Shown here one piece after another: positions 7,955-16,771 of a DNA stretch of 64,000 bases. This DNA is from Caballeronia temeraria (GTDB taxonomy: Bacteria > Pseudomonadota > Gammaproteobacteria > Burkholderiales > Burkholderiaceae): the NCBI RefSeq assembly GCF_001544795.2, contig NZ_FCOI02000027.1, forward strand, positions 38,434 to 102,433. Direction: 5' to 3'. The notes under the pieces are model-generated. The model was not told the DNA's origin. It made no database searches and was given only the letters and a program-made list of their open reading frames with translations. Numbering within the stretch: the stretch's first letter is position 1; each line of letters starts with the position of its first letter. The translations under genes and the position numbers were made by a program.

Positions 7955-9217
7955 TCAGTCCGGCAGAATCGATTCCCCGGCGAACAACTGCTTCACTTCC
8001 TCGCGCTCGCGCACGAGCCGCGCGCATTCGCCGTAGACCATGATTTCGGCGGCGCGCGGACGCGTGTTGTAGTTCGAGCTCATCACGAAGCCGTACGCGC
8101 CCGCCGAACAGATCGCGAGCAGGTCGCCCGGCGCGATGGCGAGCTCACGGTCGCGCCCGAGCCAGTCGCCGCTCTCGCAGACCGGGCCGACGACATGGTA
8201 GGTATGCGCTTTTTCATCGCGCTTCACGACCGGCACGATGCGGTGAAACGCCTCGTACATCGCGGGGCGCGCGAGGTCGTTCATCGCGGCATCGACGATG
8301 GCGAAATTCTTTTCCTCGCCCGGCTTCAGAAACTCGACACGCGTCAGCAGCACGCCCGCGTTGCCGACGAGCGAGCGCCCCGGCTCGAAATACACTTCGC
8401 GCTGGCCGTGGTCGCGCGTCTCGATGTGATCGAGCAGCGTCTTCACGAAATCGCCGATATCGGGCGGCGTTTCGTCGTCGTAGGTAATGCCGAGACCGCC
8501 GCCGACATCCACGTGACGAATGCTCATGCCGTCCGCTTCGATCTGTTCGACGAGTTCGAGCAGCTTGTCGAGCGCGTCGAGATACGGGCTGATCTCGGTG
8601 ATCTGCGAGCCGATATGACAATCGATGCCGACGACATCGAGATTCGGCATGGCATGCGCTTCGCGGTACGTCGCGCGCGCATCGCCGAATGCGACGCCGA
8701 ACTTGTTCGACTTGAGACCGGTGGAAATGTACGGATGCGTCTTCGCATCGACGTCGGGATTCACGCGCAGCGAAACCGGCGCCTTCTTGCCGAGCGACTT
8801 GGCGACTTCGTTGAGCGCGTGCAGTTCGGGAATCGATTCGACGTTGAAGCACTTCACGCCCGCTTCGAGCGCCTCGCGCATTTCCGCCGCCGACTTGCCG
8901 ACGCCCGAAAACACCGTGTTCTCCGCACGGCCGCCCGCGGCGAGCACGCGCGCGAGTTCGCCCGACGACACGATGTCGAAGCCCGCGCCCATGCGCGCGA
9001 ACACGTTGAGCACCGCGAGGTTGCTGTTCGCCTTCACCGCGACGTGCACGGTTGCCTTGCGGCCGGCGCAGGCATCGGCGTAAGCGCGATAGGCGCGCGT
9101 CAGCGCATCGCGCGAATAGACGTAGAGCGGCGTGCCGAACTGGTCCGCGAGCGACGCGGCTGAGACGCCTTCGGCGTGCAGCACGCCGTCGACATAGTGG
9201 AATGCGGAATCACTCAT
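7955..9217 (-). CDS. lysA: Diaminopimelate decarboxylase
   Basis: Last step of lysine synthesis: PLP-dependent decarboxylation of meso-diaminopimelate. The 420-residue protein has the alanine-racemase-like barrel with the PLP lysine K62 in HVAVKANSN, the HIGSQ motif, the glycine-rich phosphate site HVDVGGGLG, and the C-terminal active-site CESGDWLG and YGFVMSSNYN motifs. Length is standard. lptM lies upstream on the same strand with a 44-bp gap, so the two are probably co-transcribed, as in other proteobacteria. Confidence 0.97.
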   Translation of the reverse strand: MSDSAFHYVDGVLHAEGVSAASLADQFGTPLYVYSRDALTRAYRAYADACAGRKATVHVAVKANSNLAVLNVFARMGAGFDIVSSGELARVLAAGGRAENTVFSGVGKSAAEMREALEAGVKCFNVESIPELHALNEVAKSLGKKAPVSLRVNPDVDAKTHPYISTGLKSNKFGVAFGDARATYREAHAMPNLDVVGIDCHIGSQITEISPYLDALDKLLELVEQIEADGMSIRHVDVGGGLGITYDDETPPDIGDFVKTLLDHIETRDHGQREVYFEPGRSLVGNAGVLLTRVEFLKPGEEKNFAIVDAAMNDLARPAMYEAFHRIVPVVKRDEKAHTYHVVGPVCESGDWLGRDRELAIAPGDLLAICSAGAYGFVMSSNYNTRPRAAEIMVYGECARLVREREEVKQLFAGESILPD

Positions 9218-9261
9218 GCGTGGAATCGAAAGTGCGCCACGAAGGCGTTAAGGCTTGAGGA

Positions 9262-9570
9262 TCAGTAAGCGGACGACGCGGGTTTCGGCGCCGATGCGGC
9301 ATTGGGACTTGTCTTCAGGTCGGTCTCGGGCGACAGCGACAGCGGTTGTCCCGATGTATCCGGAACACTGCCCGCGCGTGATGCCGTTTCGCTGTCCGGA
9401 GCGACGTTCGAAGGCGGCGTATTCTGGAGATCGTTGGGACGTTGCGGCAGCGGCGGCACTTTCGGCAGATAAAGCGGACCGCGTTGCCCACAACCGCCGA
9501 GCGAGAGTGTTGCCGCGGCGCCGATGCTCAAAGCCGCTACAATCGCGCTCATCCTGAAAACCACTCGCAT
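9262..9570 (-). CDS. lptM: LPS-assembly lipoprotein LptM (YifL family)
   Basis: Small lipoprotein; in enterobacteria LptM helps mature the LptD-LptE translocon. The 102-residue protein has a signal peptide ending in the lipobox LGGC (cysteine 27), directly followed by the family signature GQRGPLYLP. The remainder is Pro/Ser-rich and probably disordered. The start at 9570 gives a positively charged signal peptide; a second Met at 9552 is also possible. It lies between divergent cyaY and downstream lysA, the same neighbourhood seen for yifL in E. coli. The lipobox and signature are seen; the assembly role is family knowledge. Confidence 0.85.
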   Translation of the reverse strand: MRVVFRMSAIVAALSIGAAATLSLGGCGQRGPLYLPKVPPLPQRPNDLQNTPPSNVAPDSETASRAGSVPDTSGQPLSLSPETDLKTSPNAASAPKPASSAY

Positions 9571-9605
9571 GACCGTCCCTATACGTTTAATCGATGGAGT
9601 TTAGC

Positions 9606-9923
9606 ATGACAGACCAGGAATACCTGACGCTGGCGGAGGCCGCGCTGACGGCCATCGAACGCTCGGTGGACAACGCCGAAGCCGACATCGAATTCGAGCG
9701 CAGCGGCAATGTGCTTACGCTGGAATTCGAGAATCGCACGAAGGTGATCGTCAATTTGCAGCCGCCGAAGCACGAGATCTGGCTCGCCGCGAAGGCCGGC
9801 GGATTTCACTACAAGTACGTCGATGGCGCCTGGCGCGACACCCGCGACAACAGCGAATTCTTCGCGACCTTGAGCAAGTATTCGAGCGAGCAGGCCGGCG
9901 AGCCGATCCGCTTCAAGCCATAA
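9606..9923 (+). CDS. cyaY: Frataxin-like iron-sulfur assembly protein CyaY
   Basis: Iron-binding regulator of iron-sulfur cluster assembly on IscS/IscU in the cytoplasm. The 105-residue protein shows the frataxin fold pattern: an acidic first helix (EADIEFE region), the sheet motif VIVNLQPPKHEIWLAAKAGGFHYKY (only its ends quoted here as a guide: VIVNLQPP and GGFHY), and a C-terminal helix with FFATLSKY. I chose the ATG at 9606 because GATGGAG sits at ribosome-binding distance; an ATG four codons upstream lacks that spacing. It is divergent from lptM by 35 bp. The terminator of convergent mrcA overlaps its stop codon. Confidence 0.94.
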   Translation: MTDQEYLTLAEAALTAIERSVDNAEADIEFERSGNVLTLEFENRTKVIVNLQPPKHEIWLAAKAGGFHYKYVDGAWRDTRDNSEFFATLSKYSSEQAGEPIRFKP

Positions 9924-9953
9924 AAAAAGCGAGCGGCCTTCCGGTCCGCTCGC
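9922..9953 (-). terminator. Terminator of mrcA, overlapping the cyaY stop codon
   Basis: GCGAGCGG and CCGCTCGC (9929-9953) form a strong stem. On the minus strand it is followed by a seven-T run (9928-9922), so it is oriented for mrcA. The run includes the last bases of the cyaY TAA. In the plus direction only short Ts follow. Confidence 0.82.
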
Positions 9954-9974
9954 TTCAGGAATCGCGGGACGTGC

Positions 9975-12383
9975 TTACTGCCCCTTGAACAGATTCATGA
10001 TGTCCTGCTTCTCCTGCTCGCCGACTTCGGGCGCGGGCGCCGTCACGCCGGACACGCCTTCCTGCGGCGGCGCCTGACTCACGCCGATCGTCGCGACGAA
10101 GCCGTGGCCCGGCGTCATGTCGTCGAAGTACAGTTCGTTGCCGAGCGAGGTGATGTCCGGCGGCATCATCGGCTTGTACTCGGGCACGCCCTTGAGCGCC
10201 TTGCCCATGTAATCCATCCACACCGGCAGCGCGAGCCCGCCGCCCGTTTCCTTGTCGCCGAGGCTGCGCGGATTGTCGTAGCCGATCCACGCGATCGCCA
10301 CGAGCGTGCGCTGGTAGCCGGCGAACCATGCGTCGCGTGAATCGTTCGTCGTGCCCGTCTTGCCGGCGAGATCGCCGCGCTTCAACTGATTCGTCTTCGC
10401 GCCCGTGCCGTGCTGCGCGACGCTCTGCAGCAGGCTGTTCATCACGAACGCGTTGCGCGGCGTGATCGCGAGCGGCGCGCTTTGCTGTGCGACGAGCGGC
10501 TGCGGATGCGACACGACGCGGCCGTACGGATCGGTGATGTCGGCGATCAGATACGGATTCACGCGATACCCGCCGTTCGCGAACACCGCGTAGCCGGCCG
10601 CCATTTGCAGCGGCGTGACGAGTCCCGCGCCGAGCGCCATCGGCAGATAGGCGGGATGACGGTCCGCATCGAAGCCGAAGTGCGTGATGTACTGTTGCGC
10701 GTACTTCGTGCCGATATGGCTCAGGATGCGGATCGACACCATGTTCTTCGACTTCTGCAGCGCGGAGCGCATGGTCATCGGGCCGTCGAAGCCGCCGCCG
10801 TAGTTCTTCGGCTCCCACGCCTGGCCGCCGGTTTCCGCGGCGCTGAAGAAGAGCGGGCCGTCGTTGATGATGGTCGCCGGCGAAAGTCCCTTTTCGAGCG
10901 ATGCCGAGTAGATGAACGGTTTAAAGCTCGAACCCGGCTGACGCCAGGCCTGCGTCACGTGATTGAACTTGTTCTTGTTGAAGTCGAAGCCGCCGACGAG
11001 CGCGCGGATCGCGCCGTCCTGCGGCACCATCGACACGAGCGCGCCTTCGACCTGCGGCAGTTGCGTGATGATCCAGTTGCCGTCGTCGTCCTTCGTGAGA
11101 CGCACGATTGCGCCCGGGCGGATGCGCGAGTTCGGCTGCGCGCGCGTCGAGAGGGCGGACTGCACGAAGCGCAGATCGTTGCCGCTGATGGTCACCGCGT
11201 TGCCGTCGATGAAATTCGCCGTCACTGCCTTCGGACTCGCCGACGTCACGACCGCCGCGACGATCTCGCCGTTGTCGGGATGCTCGGCAAGCGCGTCGTC
11301 GATGGCCTGCTCGCGGTCATCCGCGTTCGACGGCAGATCGATATAACCCTCCGGCCCGCGATAGCCGTGGCGATGCTCGTAGTCCATCAGGCCCTTGCGC
11401 ACCGCGCGGTACGCGGCGTCCTGATCGGCGGAATCGATCGTCGTCACGACATTCAGGCCGCGCGTGTACGCCTCTTCGCGATATTGCGCGTACATCATCT
11501 GACGCACCATTTCCGCGACGTACTCGGCGTGCACGCTGAACTCGCGGCCCTGTCCCTTCACGACGAGCGGCTGCTTCACGGCCTCCTCGTAATCCGCCTG
11601 CGTGATGAAGTTCAGTTCGCGCATGCGTTGCAGGATGTACTCCTGCCGCACCTTCGCGCGCTTCGGATTGACGACCGGGTTATAGGCCGACGGCGCTTTC
11701 GGCAGGCCGGCGAGCATCGCGGCCTCGGCGAGCGAGATGTCCTTCAGGTCCTTGCCGAAGTAGACCCGCGCAGCACTCGCGAAACCGTACGCGCGTTGCC
11801 CGAGATAGATCTGATTCATATAGACCTCGAGAATCTGATCCTTCGTCAGCGCGCGCTCGATCTTGTACGCGAGCAGCATTTCGTAAATCTTGCGCGTGTA
11901 GGTCTTTTCGCTCGACAGGAAGAAGTTGCGCGCGACCTGCATCGTGATCGTGCTCGCGCCTTGCGACGCGTGGCCGTTGGTCAGCGCGACGGAGCCCGCG
12001 CGCAGAATGCCGGTCAGATCGACGCCGCCGTGATCGTAGAAACGCGCGTCTTCGATGGCGAGCACGGCTTTTTTCAGATGATCGGGCACATCCTGAATGC
12101 GCACGACGCTGCGGCGCTCTTCGCCGAATTCGCCGATGAGAACGTGATCCGCCGTGTAGATGCGCAGCGGCACCTTCGGCTTGTAATCCGTGAGCGCTTC
12201 GAGCGAAGGCAGATTCGGCATCGCGACGACGAGCGCATAGCCGAGCACGAGCCCGGCGCAGACGACGAGCGCGAACATGCTGACGAGAAAACCGAGCATG
12301 AGCCTCGCCCACCAAGGGCGTTTGGCTTTTTTCGGCTTCTCGGGCGGCGTGGACGGCGGGTTGGACGGGGAAGAGGATTGCAT
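9975..12383 (-). CDS. mrcA: Penicillin-binding protein 1A, bifunctional glycosyltransferase/transpeptidase
   Basis: Polymerises and cross-links peptidoglycan at the outer face of the inner membrane. From the ATG at 12383 the protein is 802 residues. It has a Pro/Lys-rich cytoplasmic tail, one membrane anchor (residues about 28-55), a GT51 glycosyltransferase domain (EDARFYDHGGVD, GASTITMQVARN) and a transpeptidase domain with SSFK (SxxK), SKN and KTGTTND. An OB-like insert lies between them. An upstream GTG at 12404 is in frame, but GGTGGTG precedes the ATG. A perfect TATAAT on the minus strand (12408-12413) overlaps that GTG region without a clear -35. It is divergent from pilM, as in many beta/gamma-proteobacteria. 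Confidence 0.96.
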   Translation of the reverse strand: MQSSSPSNPPSTPPEKPKKAKRPWWARLMLGFLVSMFALVVCAGLVLGYALVVAMPNLPSLEALTDYKPKVPLRIYTADHVLIGEFGEERRSVVRIQDVPDHLKKAVLAIEDARFYDHGGVDLTGILRAGSVALTNGHASQGASTITMQVARNFFLSSEKTYTRKIYEMLLAYKIERALTKDQILEVYMNQIYLGQRAYGFASAARVYFGKDLKDISLAEAAMLAGLPKAPSAYNPVVNPKRAKVRQEYILQRMRELNFITQADYEEAVKQPLVVKGQGREFSVHAEYVAEMVRQMMYAQYREEAYTRGLNVVTTIDSADQDAAYRAVRKGLMDYEHRHGYRGPEGYIDLPSNADDREQAIDDALAEHPDNGEIVAAVVTSASPKAVTANFIDGNAVTISGNDLRFVQSALSTRAQPNSRIRPGAIVRLTKDDDGNWIITQLPQVEGALVSMVPQDGAIRALVGGFDFNKNKFNHVTQAWRQPGSSFKPFIYSASLEKGLSPATIINDGPLFFSAAETGGQAWEPKNYGGGFDGPMTMRSALQKSKNMVSIRILSHIGTKYAQQYITHFGFDADRHPAYLPMALGAGLVTPLQMAAGYAVFANGGYRVNPYLIADITDPYGRVVSHPQPLVAQQSAPLAITPRNAFVMNSLLQSVAQHGTGAKTNQLKRGDLAGKTGTTNDSRDAWFAGYQRTLVAIAWIGYDNPRSLGDKETGGGLALPVWMDYMGKALKGVPEYKPMMPPDITSLGNELYFDDMTPGHGFVATIGVSQAPPQEGVSGVTAPAPEVGEQEKQDIMNLFKGQ

Positions 12384-12634
12384 AGCACCACCAAAAACAA
12401 TCACGCGATTATAGCCGTCCGGATTTGGGACTTTTCTGAACGCTTACGGCGCGAACGGCGATCGCGTGCGCTTGCCAGTCTCTTCAAGATACGCGTGATC
12501 CTGCGCGGAAGCATCCTTCTGACGCCAGCGTTGGCCATTCGGCCTAATGTTCAGCACGAATCACGCTCGCGACAATTCTTCCAACGTCAAGCGCCCGAGC
12601 GGTTCGGTGCGCGAGCGAATGGAAGGAGTGAGTC

Positions 12635-13636
12635 ATGAGCAGGGAAAACATGTTGCGCGGCACGATGCTGACGGTCACGCGGCGCTACGCGGCGGGCATC
12701 GACGTGGGCGAGGACGCGGTGCGTCTCGCGGTCGTGAGCAGACGTTTGCGGGCGAACGCGGCAGTGTGCGTCGAACATCTGGAGTCGGTGGCGTTGCCGT
12801 CGGGCGCGGTGATCGGCGGCGATTTCGTCGACCGTGCGGCGATCGTCGCGGCGTTGCGCGAGGCCTTCGGACGTCTGCCGGAGAGCGGCGCATGGCGGGC
12901 GCTGCGTTGCGCGATGGGACTGCCCGCGTCGGCGACGCTGACGGCGCAGATCCCGCTCGCGCGGCTGATCGATACCCACGGGCAGTTCGCGACGTCCATC
13001 GGCGGCGATCCGCGCGGCGTGCTCGAACCCGCCGTGCTCGCGGAAGCCGAGCGCGCGGCGGGCATCGAACGCGGCGCCCTGGCGGTCGACTGGTCGGTGC
13101 AGACGCGGGATGACGGCGAGGCGCTGGTCGCGATCGCGGCGACGGCGCGGCGGCACGTCGAGGCGCGCGTCGAGACTGCGGCGGAGGCGGGCATCGCGTT
13201 ATCGGCGATCGACGGCGAACCGGCCGCCGCACTGCGCGCGATGCGCCATGCCGGTTCCGTCGAACTGGATGCCGACGCGCGCTATCTCGTCTGCTGGCTG
13301 GAAAGCACGGGTCTGCACGGCTGGCTGGTCGGCTCGCGCGGCGTCGAAGACGAAGTCCGATATCCCGCGCCGGAGCATCGGAGCATCGCCGACGCATTGC
13401 ACGAACTCGCCGGCGAGCACGCGCCGCTCGACTGCATCTATGTGGGCGGGCAGATCGAGCTGATCGCGCACGCGGGCCTTCCGCTTCCCGTGCTCGGCAA
13501 GACGTTCGGCTGCGCGGCGCTGCCGTTCGAGGCCGCGCCGTACTGCAACGGAGCGGCCGAGATCCTGGCGGCGCACAAGCATTCGCCGCGCTTCGCGACG
13601 GCGTTCGGGCTGGCGCTGCGCGAGGTGATGCAATGA
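12635..13636 (+). CDS. pilM: Type IV pilus assembly protein PilM-like (actin-like ATPase fold)
   Basis: Cytoplasmic component that anchors the inner-membrane alignment platform of type IV pili/competence pseudopili by binding the PilN N-terminus. The 333-residue protein has an actin-like phosphate-1 motif (YAAGIDVGEDAVRLAVV, residues about 18-34) and family-sized length, but it is divergent and alanine-rich in its middle. GGAAGGAG precedes the ATG at 12635. The stop overlaps the next gene by 4 bases. The call rests on fold-type motif plus position at the head of a PilN-PilO/P-PilQ-aroK-aroB set, divergent from mrcA, which is the classical pilM position. Confidence 0.8.
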   Translation: MSRENMLRGTMLTVTRRYAAGIDVGEDAVRLAVVSRRLRANAAVCVEHLESVALPSGAVIGGDFVDRAAIVAALREAFGRLPESGAWRALRCAMGLPASATLTAQIPLARLIDTHGQFATSIGGDPRGVLEPAVLAEAERAAGIERGALAVDWSVQTRDDGEALVAIAATARRHVEARVETAAEAGIALSAIDGEPAAALRAMRHAGSVELDADARYLVCWLESTGLHGWLVGSRGVEDEVRYPAPEHRSIADALHELAGEHAPLDCIYVGGQIELIAHAGLPLPVLGKTFGCAALPFEAAPYCNGAAEILAAHKHSPRFATAFGLALREVMQ

Positions 13637-14304
13637 ACGCCGCCATGCTCGATGGATTCAACCTGCTTCCCTATCGCGCGCGAAAACGCCGTGAGTTGCG
13701 GCGCCGTCGGCTCGCGCTGATCGGCGCGGTGAGTCTGGCAGGCTGCGCGGCCGTCGGCGCGGCGGCCGGCTGGGACACGTTCGAGCGCGTCCGTCTGGAT
13801 GAACGGCGCGTGGCGCTGGAGGCATCGCTGCGTGCGTCGAGCGCGCAGATCGACGAACACGCGCGTCTCGTGCGCGCCGAAAGCGAGCGGCGGCGCGCGC
13901 GTGAGGTTGCGCAACCGTTGGCGTTGCCGCGCGAGCGTTTCCTCGCGCTGCTCGAAGCGCTCGCCGACGCGCCTCTGCAACGCGGCGTCGCCCTGCAACG
14001 CGTGTCGCAGCGAACCAACGAGGTGGAGCTTGCCGCGCTCGCGCCAGATTCGCAGGCAGCGTCGCAATGGCTCAAGCAACTGGAGCGTCTGAATGGCGTG
14101 CAGGCAGTCGAAGTGATTGAAATGAAACGGCGCGCGGATGCGGCGCCGCCCGCGAAACGCGGCGCATCGACGGCGTTCGACGAGCGTTCTGAGCACTTCG
14201 AGTTCGTCGCGCTCGTGCGTTACGCGCCGGATCATTCGCGCGATGAAGCGTCGTCGCGACAGGCGCGTCCGGTCGCGACATCGGCGCAGGGGAAACGCTC
14301 ATGA
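13633..14304 (+). CDS. pilN: Type IV pilus assembly protein PilN-like
   Basis: Bitopic inner-membrane protein of the pilus alignment complex. The 223-residue protein starts with the PilM-docking motif FNLLPYRARKRR (residues 9-20), followed by a single membrane helix (LALIGAVSLAGCAAVGAAAG), an arginine-rich coiled-coil segment and a periplasmic ferredoxin-like domain near residues 90-165. The C-terminal ~50 residues are charged and look disordered. Start and stop overlap pilM and the PilO-PilP gene by 4 bases each, so the cluster is translationally coupled. Confidence 0.82.
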   Translation: MNAAMLDGFNLLPYRARKRRELRRRRLALIGAVSLAGCAAVGAAAGWDTFERVRLDERRVALEASLRASSAQIDEHARLVRAESERRRAREVAQPLALPRERFLALLEALADAPLQRGVALQRVSQRTNEVELAALAPDSQAASQWLKQLERLNGVQAVEVIEMKRRADAAPPAKRGASTAFDERSEHFEFVALVRYAPDHSRDEASSRQARPVATSAQGKRS

Positions 14305-15170
14305 GCACAATTCCGATGAATTTCGCCGCACGGAGGCGTTCGCGCGGCACGTCGTCCGTGCTGCGGCCGCTCGACGAATGGTCGTGGCGCCGGACCGCTT
14401 GTGTCGCGCTTACGTCGGGCGTGCTTGTCTTCGCCTTGGGTCTGCGCGCGTGGCGGATGTCGGATGCGAGCCAGGTCGAGACGAGCCGCGCCGCGTGGAC
14501 GGCGACGCAAGCGAAGGCGCGGGACGCAGCGCGCATCGCCGACGAGTTGCCCGTTCTGCGGGCGCGCGCGTCGTCGGGCCGCCCGGCGCCGGAGCACTGG
14601 AGCGCCGCCGACGCACTGCGCGCCGTCGCGGATCTGGCGGCGCAGAACGGTTTGCGCGTCGCGGATATGGAGCCTGTCGCGGTCAAGGGCGGCGAGCCGA
14701 AGGCGCGTGAGACGGTCCCGGAGCGCGCGCTCAAGCTGCGCGCCGACGGCAGCTTCGCGGAGATGCGACGCTTTCTCGAAGCGCTCGCCGGCCTGCCACG
14801 GCTCGTCGTGCCTGAAAACGTGCAGATCAGGCGGCAGCCGGGCGTACTCGCCATCGAAGGGACGTTGCGCATCTTCGAAACGCTGCCGGCGGTCGCGCCC
14901 GCGTCGGCGCCGCGCGCGAACGCGTTCGTCGTCGATCCGTTCGGCAGCGCGGACGCGGCTGCGCAGGGCGGCAGCATGCTGCTCGTGGGCACGTTCGTCG
15001 GACGGCATCGCGGGATGGCGCTACTGCAGAGCGGCCGCGACGTCGACAGCTTCGCGCCGGGCCAGACGATCGGCGACGCACGGCTCGGGCGCGTCATGCC
15101 GCGCGCGATCGAGCTGGCTCGCGAAGACGGCGTTTCGCGCGTGCTGACCATCGCGGAGGATCGCAAGTGA
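14301..15170 (+). CDS. PilO-like protein with a C-terminal PilP-like domain (probable fusion)
   Basis: The first ~200 residues resemble PilO: basic N-terminus, one membrane helix (TACVALTSGVLVFALGLRAW, residues about 33-52), a coiled-coil stretch and a periplasmic domain with ALKLRADGSFAEMRRFLEAL. After a Pro/Ala linker (about 195-210), the C-terminal 80 residues (DPFGSADAAA onward, with LLVGTFVGRHRGMALLQ and GQTIGDARLGRVM) resemble the beta-domain of the lipoprotein PilP, which links the platform to secretin PilQ. No separate pilP exists between here and pilQ, which overlaps by 4 bases. PilO assignment is good; the PilP-domain reading is inference from motif shape and gene order. Confidence 0.68.
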   Translation: MSTIPMNFAARRRSRGTSSVLRPLDEWSWRRTACVALTSGVLVFALGLRAWRMSDASQVETSRAAWTATQAKARDAARIADELPVLRARASSGRPAPEHWSAADALRAVADLAAQNGLRVADMEPVAVKGGEPKARETVPERALKLRADGSFAEMRRFLEALAGLPRLVVPENVQIRRQPGVLAIEGTLRIFETLPAVAPASAPRANAFVVDPFGSADAAAQGGSMLLVGTFVGRHRGMALLQSGRDVDSFAPGQTIGDARLGRVMPRAIELAREDGVSRVLTIAEDRK

Positions 15171-16678
15171 GCCGGCTCGCGATACTTTCAAGCAGATTCG
15201 TCCTCGCGATGGCGCTATCGATTTCGACGCACGTCGCGTTCGCCGCCGACGACGCCGATGCGGTCATCGCGCCGCTTCCGCCGCTGCCGGCATCGTTCGA
15301 GGCCCAGCCTGTCGATCCGCTCGCGCCCGAGGCGCCCGTCGTGCAGAACACCGACGATGTTCAGCCCGCGAAGCCTGCGCCAGAGAAAACCGAATCGGCG
15401 GATGCGCTGGAAGGCCCGCCCGTGCCCTTGCCGGAACTCGAGCGGTTGAGCGGCGCATCGAAGAGCAGCGACGACGGCAAGCCGATCACCCTCGATCTCA
15501 AGAACGCCGACCTCAGCGCCGCACTGCACGCATTCGCGCGCTTCACGGGCCTGAACATCGTCGCGAGCGACAAGGTGCGCGGACAAGTGTCGATGAATCT
15601 CGTCGCCGTGCCGTGGCGGCGCGCGTTCGACACGTTCCTCGAAGTCCACGGCCTCGCGATGGAGAGGCACGGCAATGTGATCTGGGTCGCGCCGCTCACC
15701 GAACTGGCGGCGCGCGAAAAGCTGCGCTTCGAGGCGCACGCGCGCGCGGCGGAGCTCGAACCGCTCGCGAGCCGTACGTTCGTGCTGCGCTATTCGCGCG
15801 CGGAAGAGCTGCGCAAGATGCTGTCCGGTTCGGGCAATCAGCGCGTGCTGTCCAGACGCGGGTCCGCCATCGCCGATGCGCGCACGAATCTGCTCTTCAT
15901 CACGGATCTCGATGCCCGCGTCCGGCAGATCGCCGAGCTGATCGCGCTGATCGACAAGCCGGCGCCGCAGGTGATGATCGAGGCGAAGATCGTCGAGGGC
16001 GAGGCCGGTCTGTCGCGCAATCTCGGCGTCAAGCTGGGCGTCGCGCCGCAGAACGATCCGGCGACGGGCGCCACGGGCGGAAAGGACGGTGTGGTATACG
16101 ATCTGTCGGCGGGGCCGATCAACGGTTTCGACGCGGCGACCGCCGGGCTCACGTTGTTCGTCGCGCAGGCGACGCGGCTGCTCAACGTGCAGTTGAGCGC
16201 GCTGGAGGCGCAAGGGCACGGGCAAATCGTGTCGAGGCCGCGCGTCGTGACGGCGGACAGGGTGAAGTCCGTCGTCGAGCAGGGCATGGAAGTGCCGTAT
16301 CAGGCGAAGGTCGGCAACGGCATGTCGGGCGTGCAGTTTCGGCGCGCAACGCTCAAACTGGAGGTTGAGCCGCAGATCACGCCGCACGGCCACGTCATTC
16401 TCGATCTCGACATCACGAAAGACAGCCTCGGCGAGCAGACGGCGAACGGGCCGGCCATCCATACCAAGCATGTCCAGACGCGCGTGGAAGTGGAAAATGG
16501 CGGCACCGTGGCGATCGGCGGCATTTATTCCGATGACGAGCGCGAAGACACGACCGGCGTGCCGGGATTGTCGAAACTGCCGCTGATCGGCTGGCTGTTT
16601 CGCAACGACGCGCGGCGCAGCTCGAAAAGCGAGCTCGTCATATTGATTACGCCGCATGTGATCGCGTCGAGCGGGTAG
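15167..16678 (+). CDS. pilQ: Type IV pilus/competence secretin PilQ, short form
   Basis: Outer-membrane secretin forming the pore for the pilus or transforming DNA. The 503-residue protein has a signal peptide (MALSISTHVAFA end), a Pro-rich linker, the STN/N0 domain with ITLDLKNADLSAALHAFARF, an N1 (KH-like) domain ending LIDKPAPQVMIEAKIVEG, and a full secretin barrel ending VPGLSKLPLIGWLFR and ELVILITPHVI. Typical PilQ proteins are about 700 residues with N-terminal AMIN repeats that bind peptidoglycan; none are visible here. GTG at 15167 overlaps the previous stop. It is followed by aroK, the classical pilQ-aroK-aroB order. Confidence 0.9.
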   Translation: MSRLAILSSRFVLAMALSISTHVAFAADDADAVIAPLPPLPASFEAQPVDPLAPEAPVVQNTDDVQPAKPAPEKTESADALEGPPVPLPELERLSGASKSSDDGKPITLDLKNADLSAALHAFARFTGLNIVASDKVRGQVSMNLVAVPWRRAFDTFLEVHGLAMERHGNVIWVAPLTELAAREKLRFEAHARAAELEPLASRTFVLRYSRAEELRKMLSGSGNQRVLSRRGSAIADARTNLLFITDLDARVRQIAELIALIDKPAPQVMIEAKIVEGEAGLSRNLGVKLGVAPQNDPATGATGGKDGVVYDLSAGPINGFDAATAGLTLFVAQATRLLNVQLSALEAQGHGQIVSRPRVVTADRVKSVVEQGMEVPYQAKVGNGMSGVQFRRATLKLEVEPQITPHGHVILDLDITKDSLGEQTANGPAIHTKHVQTRVEVENGGTVAIGGIYSDDEREDTTGVPGLSKLPLIGWLFRNDARRSSKSELVILITPHVIASSG

Positions 16679-16771
16679 GCCCGGCGCAAGGGCCGCGCGA
16701 CTCGACAAAGCGGGCGGTTTGCCCTTAAGCTGCCGCACGAACAAATTGCATCGAACTGGAAGGAAACCGAG

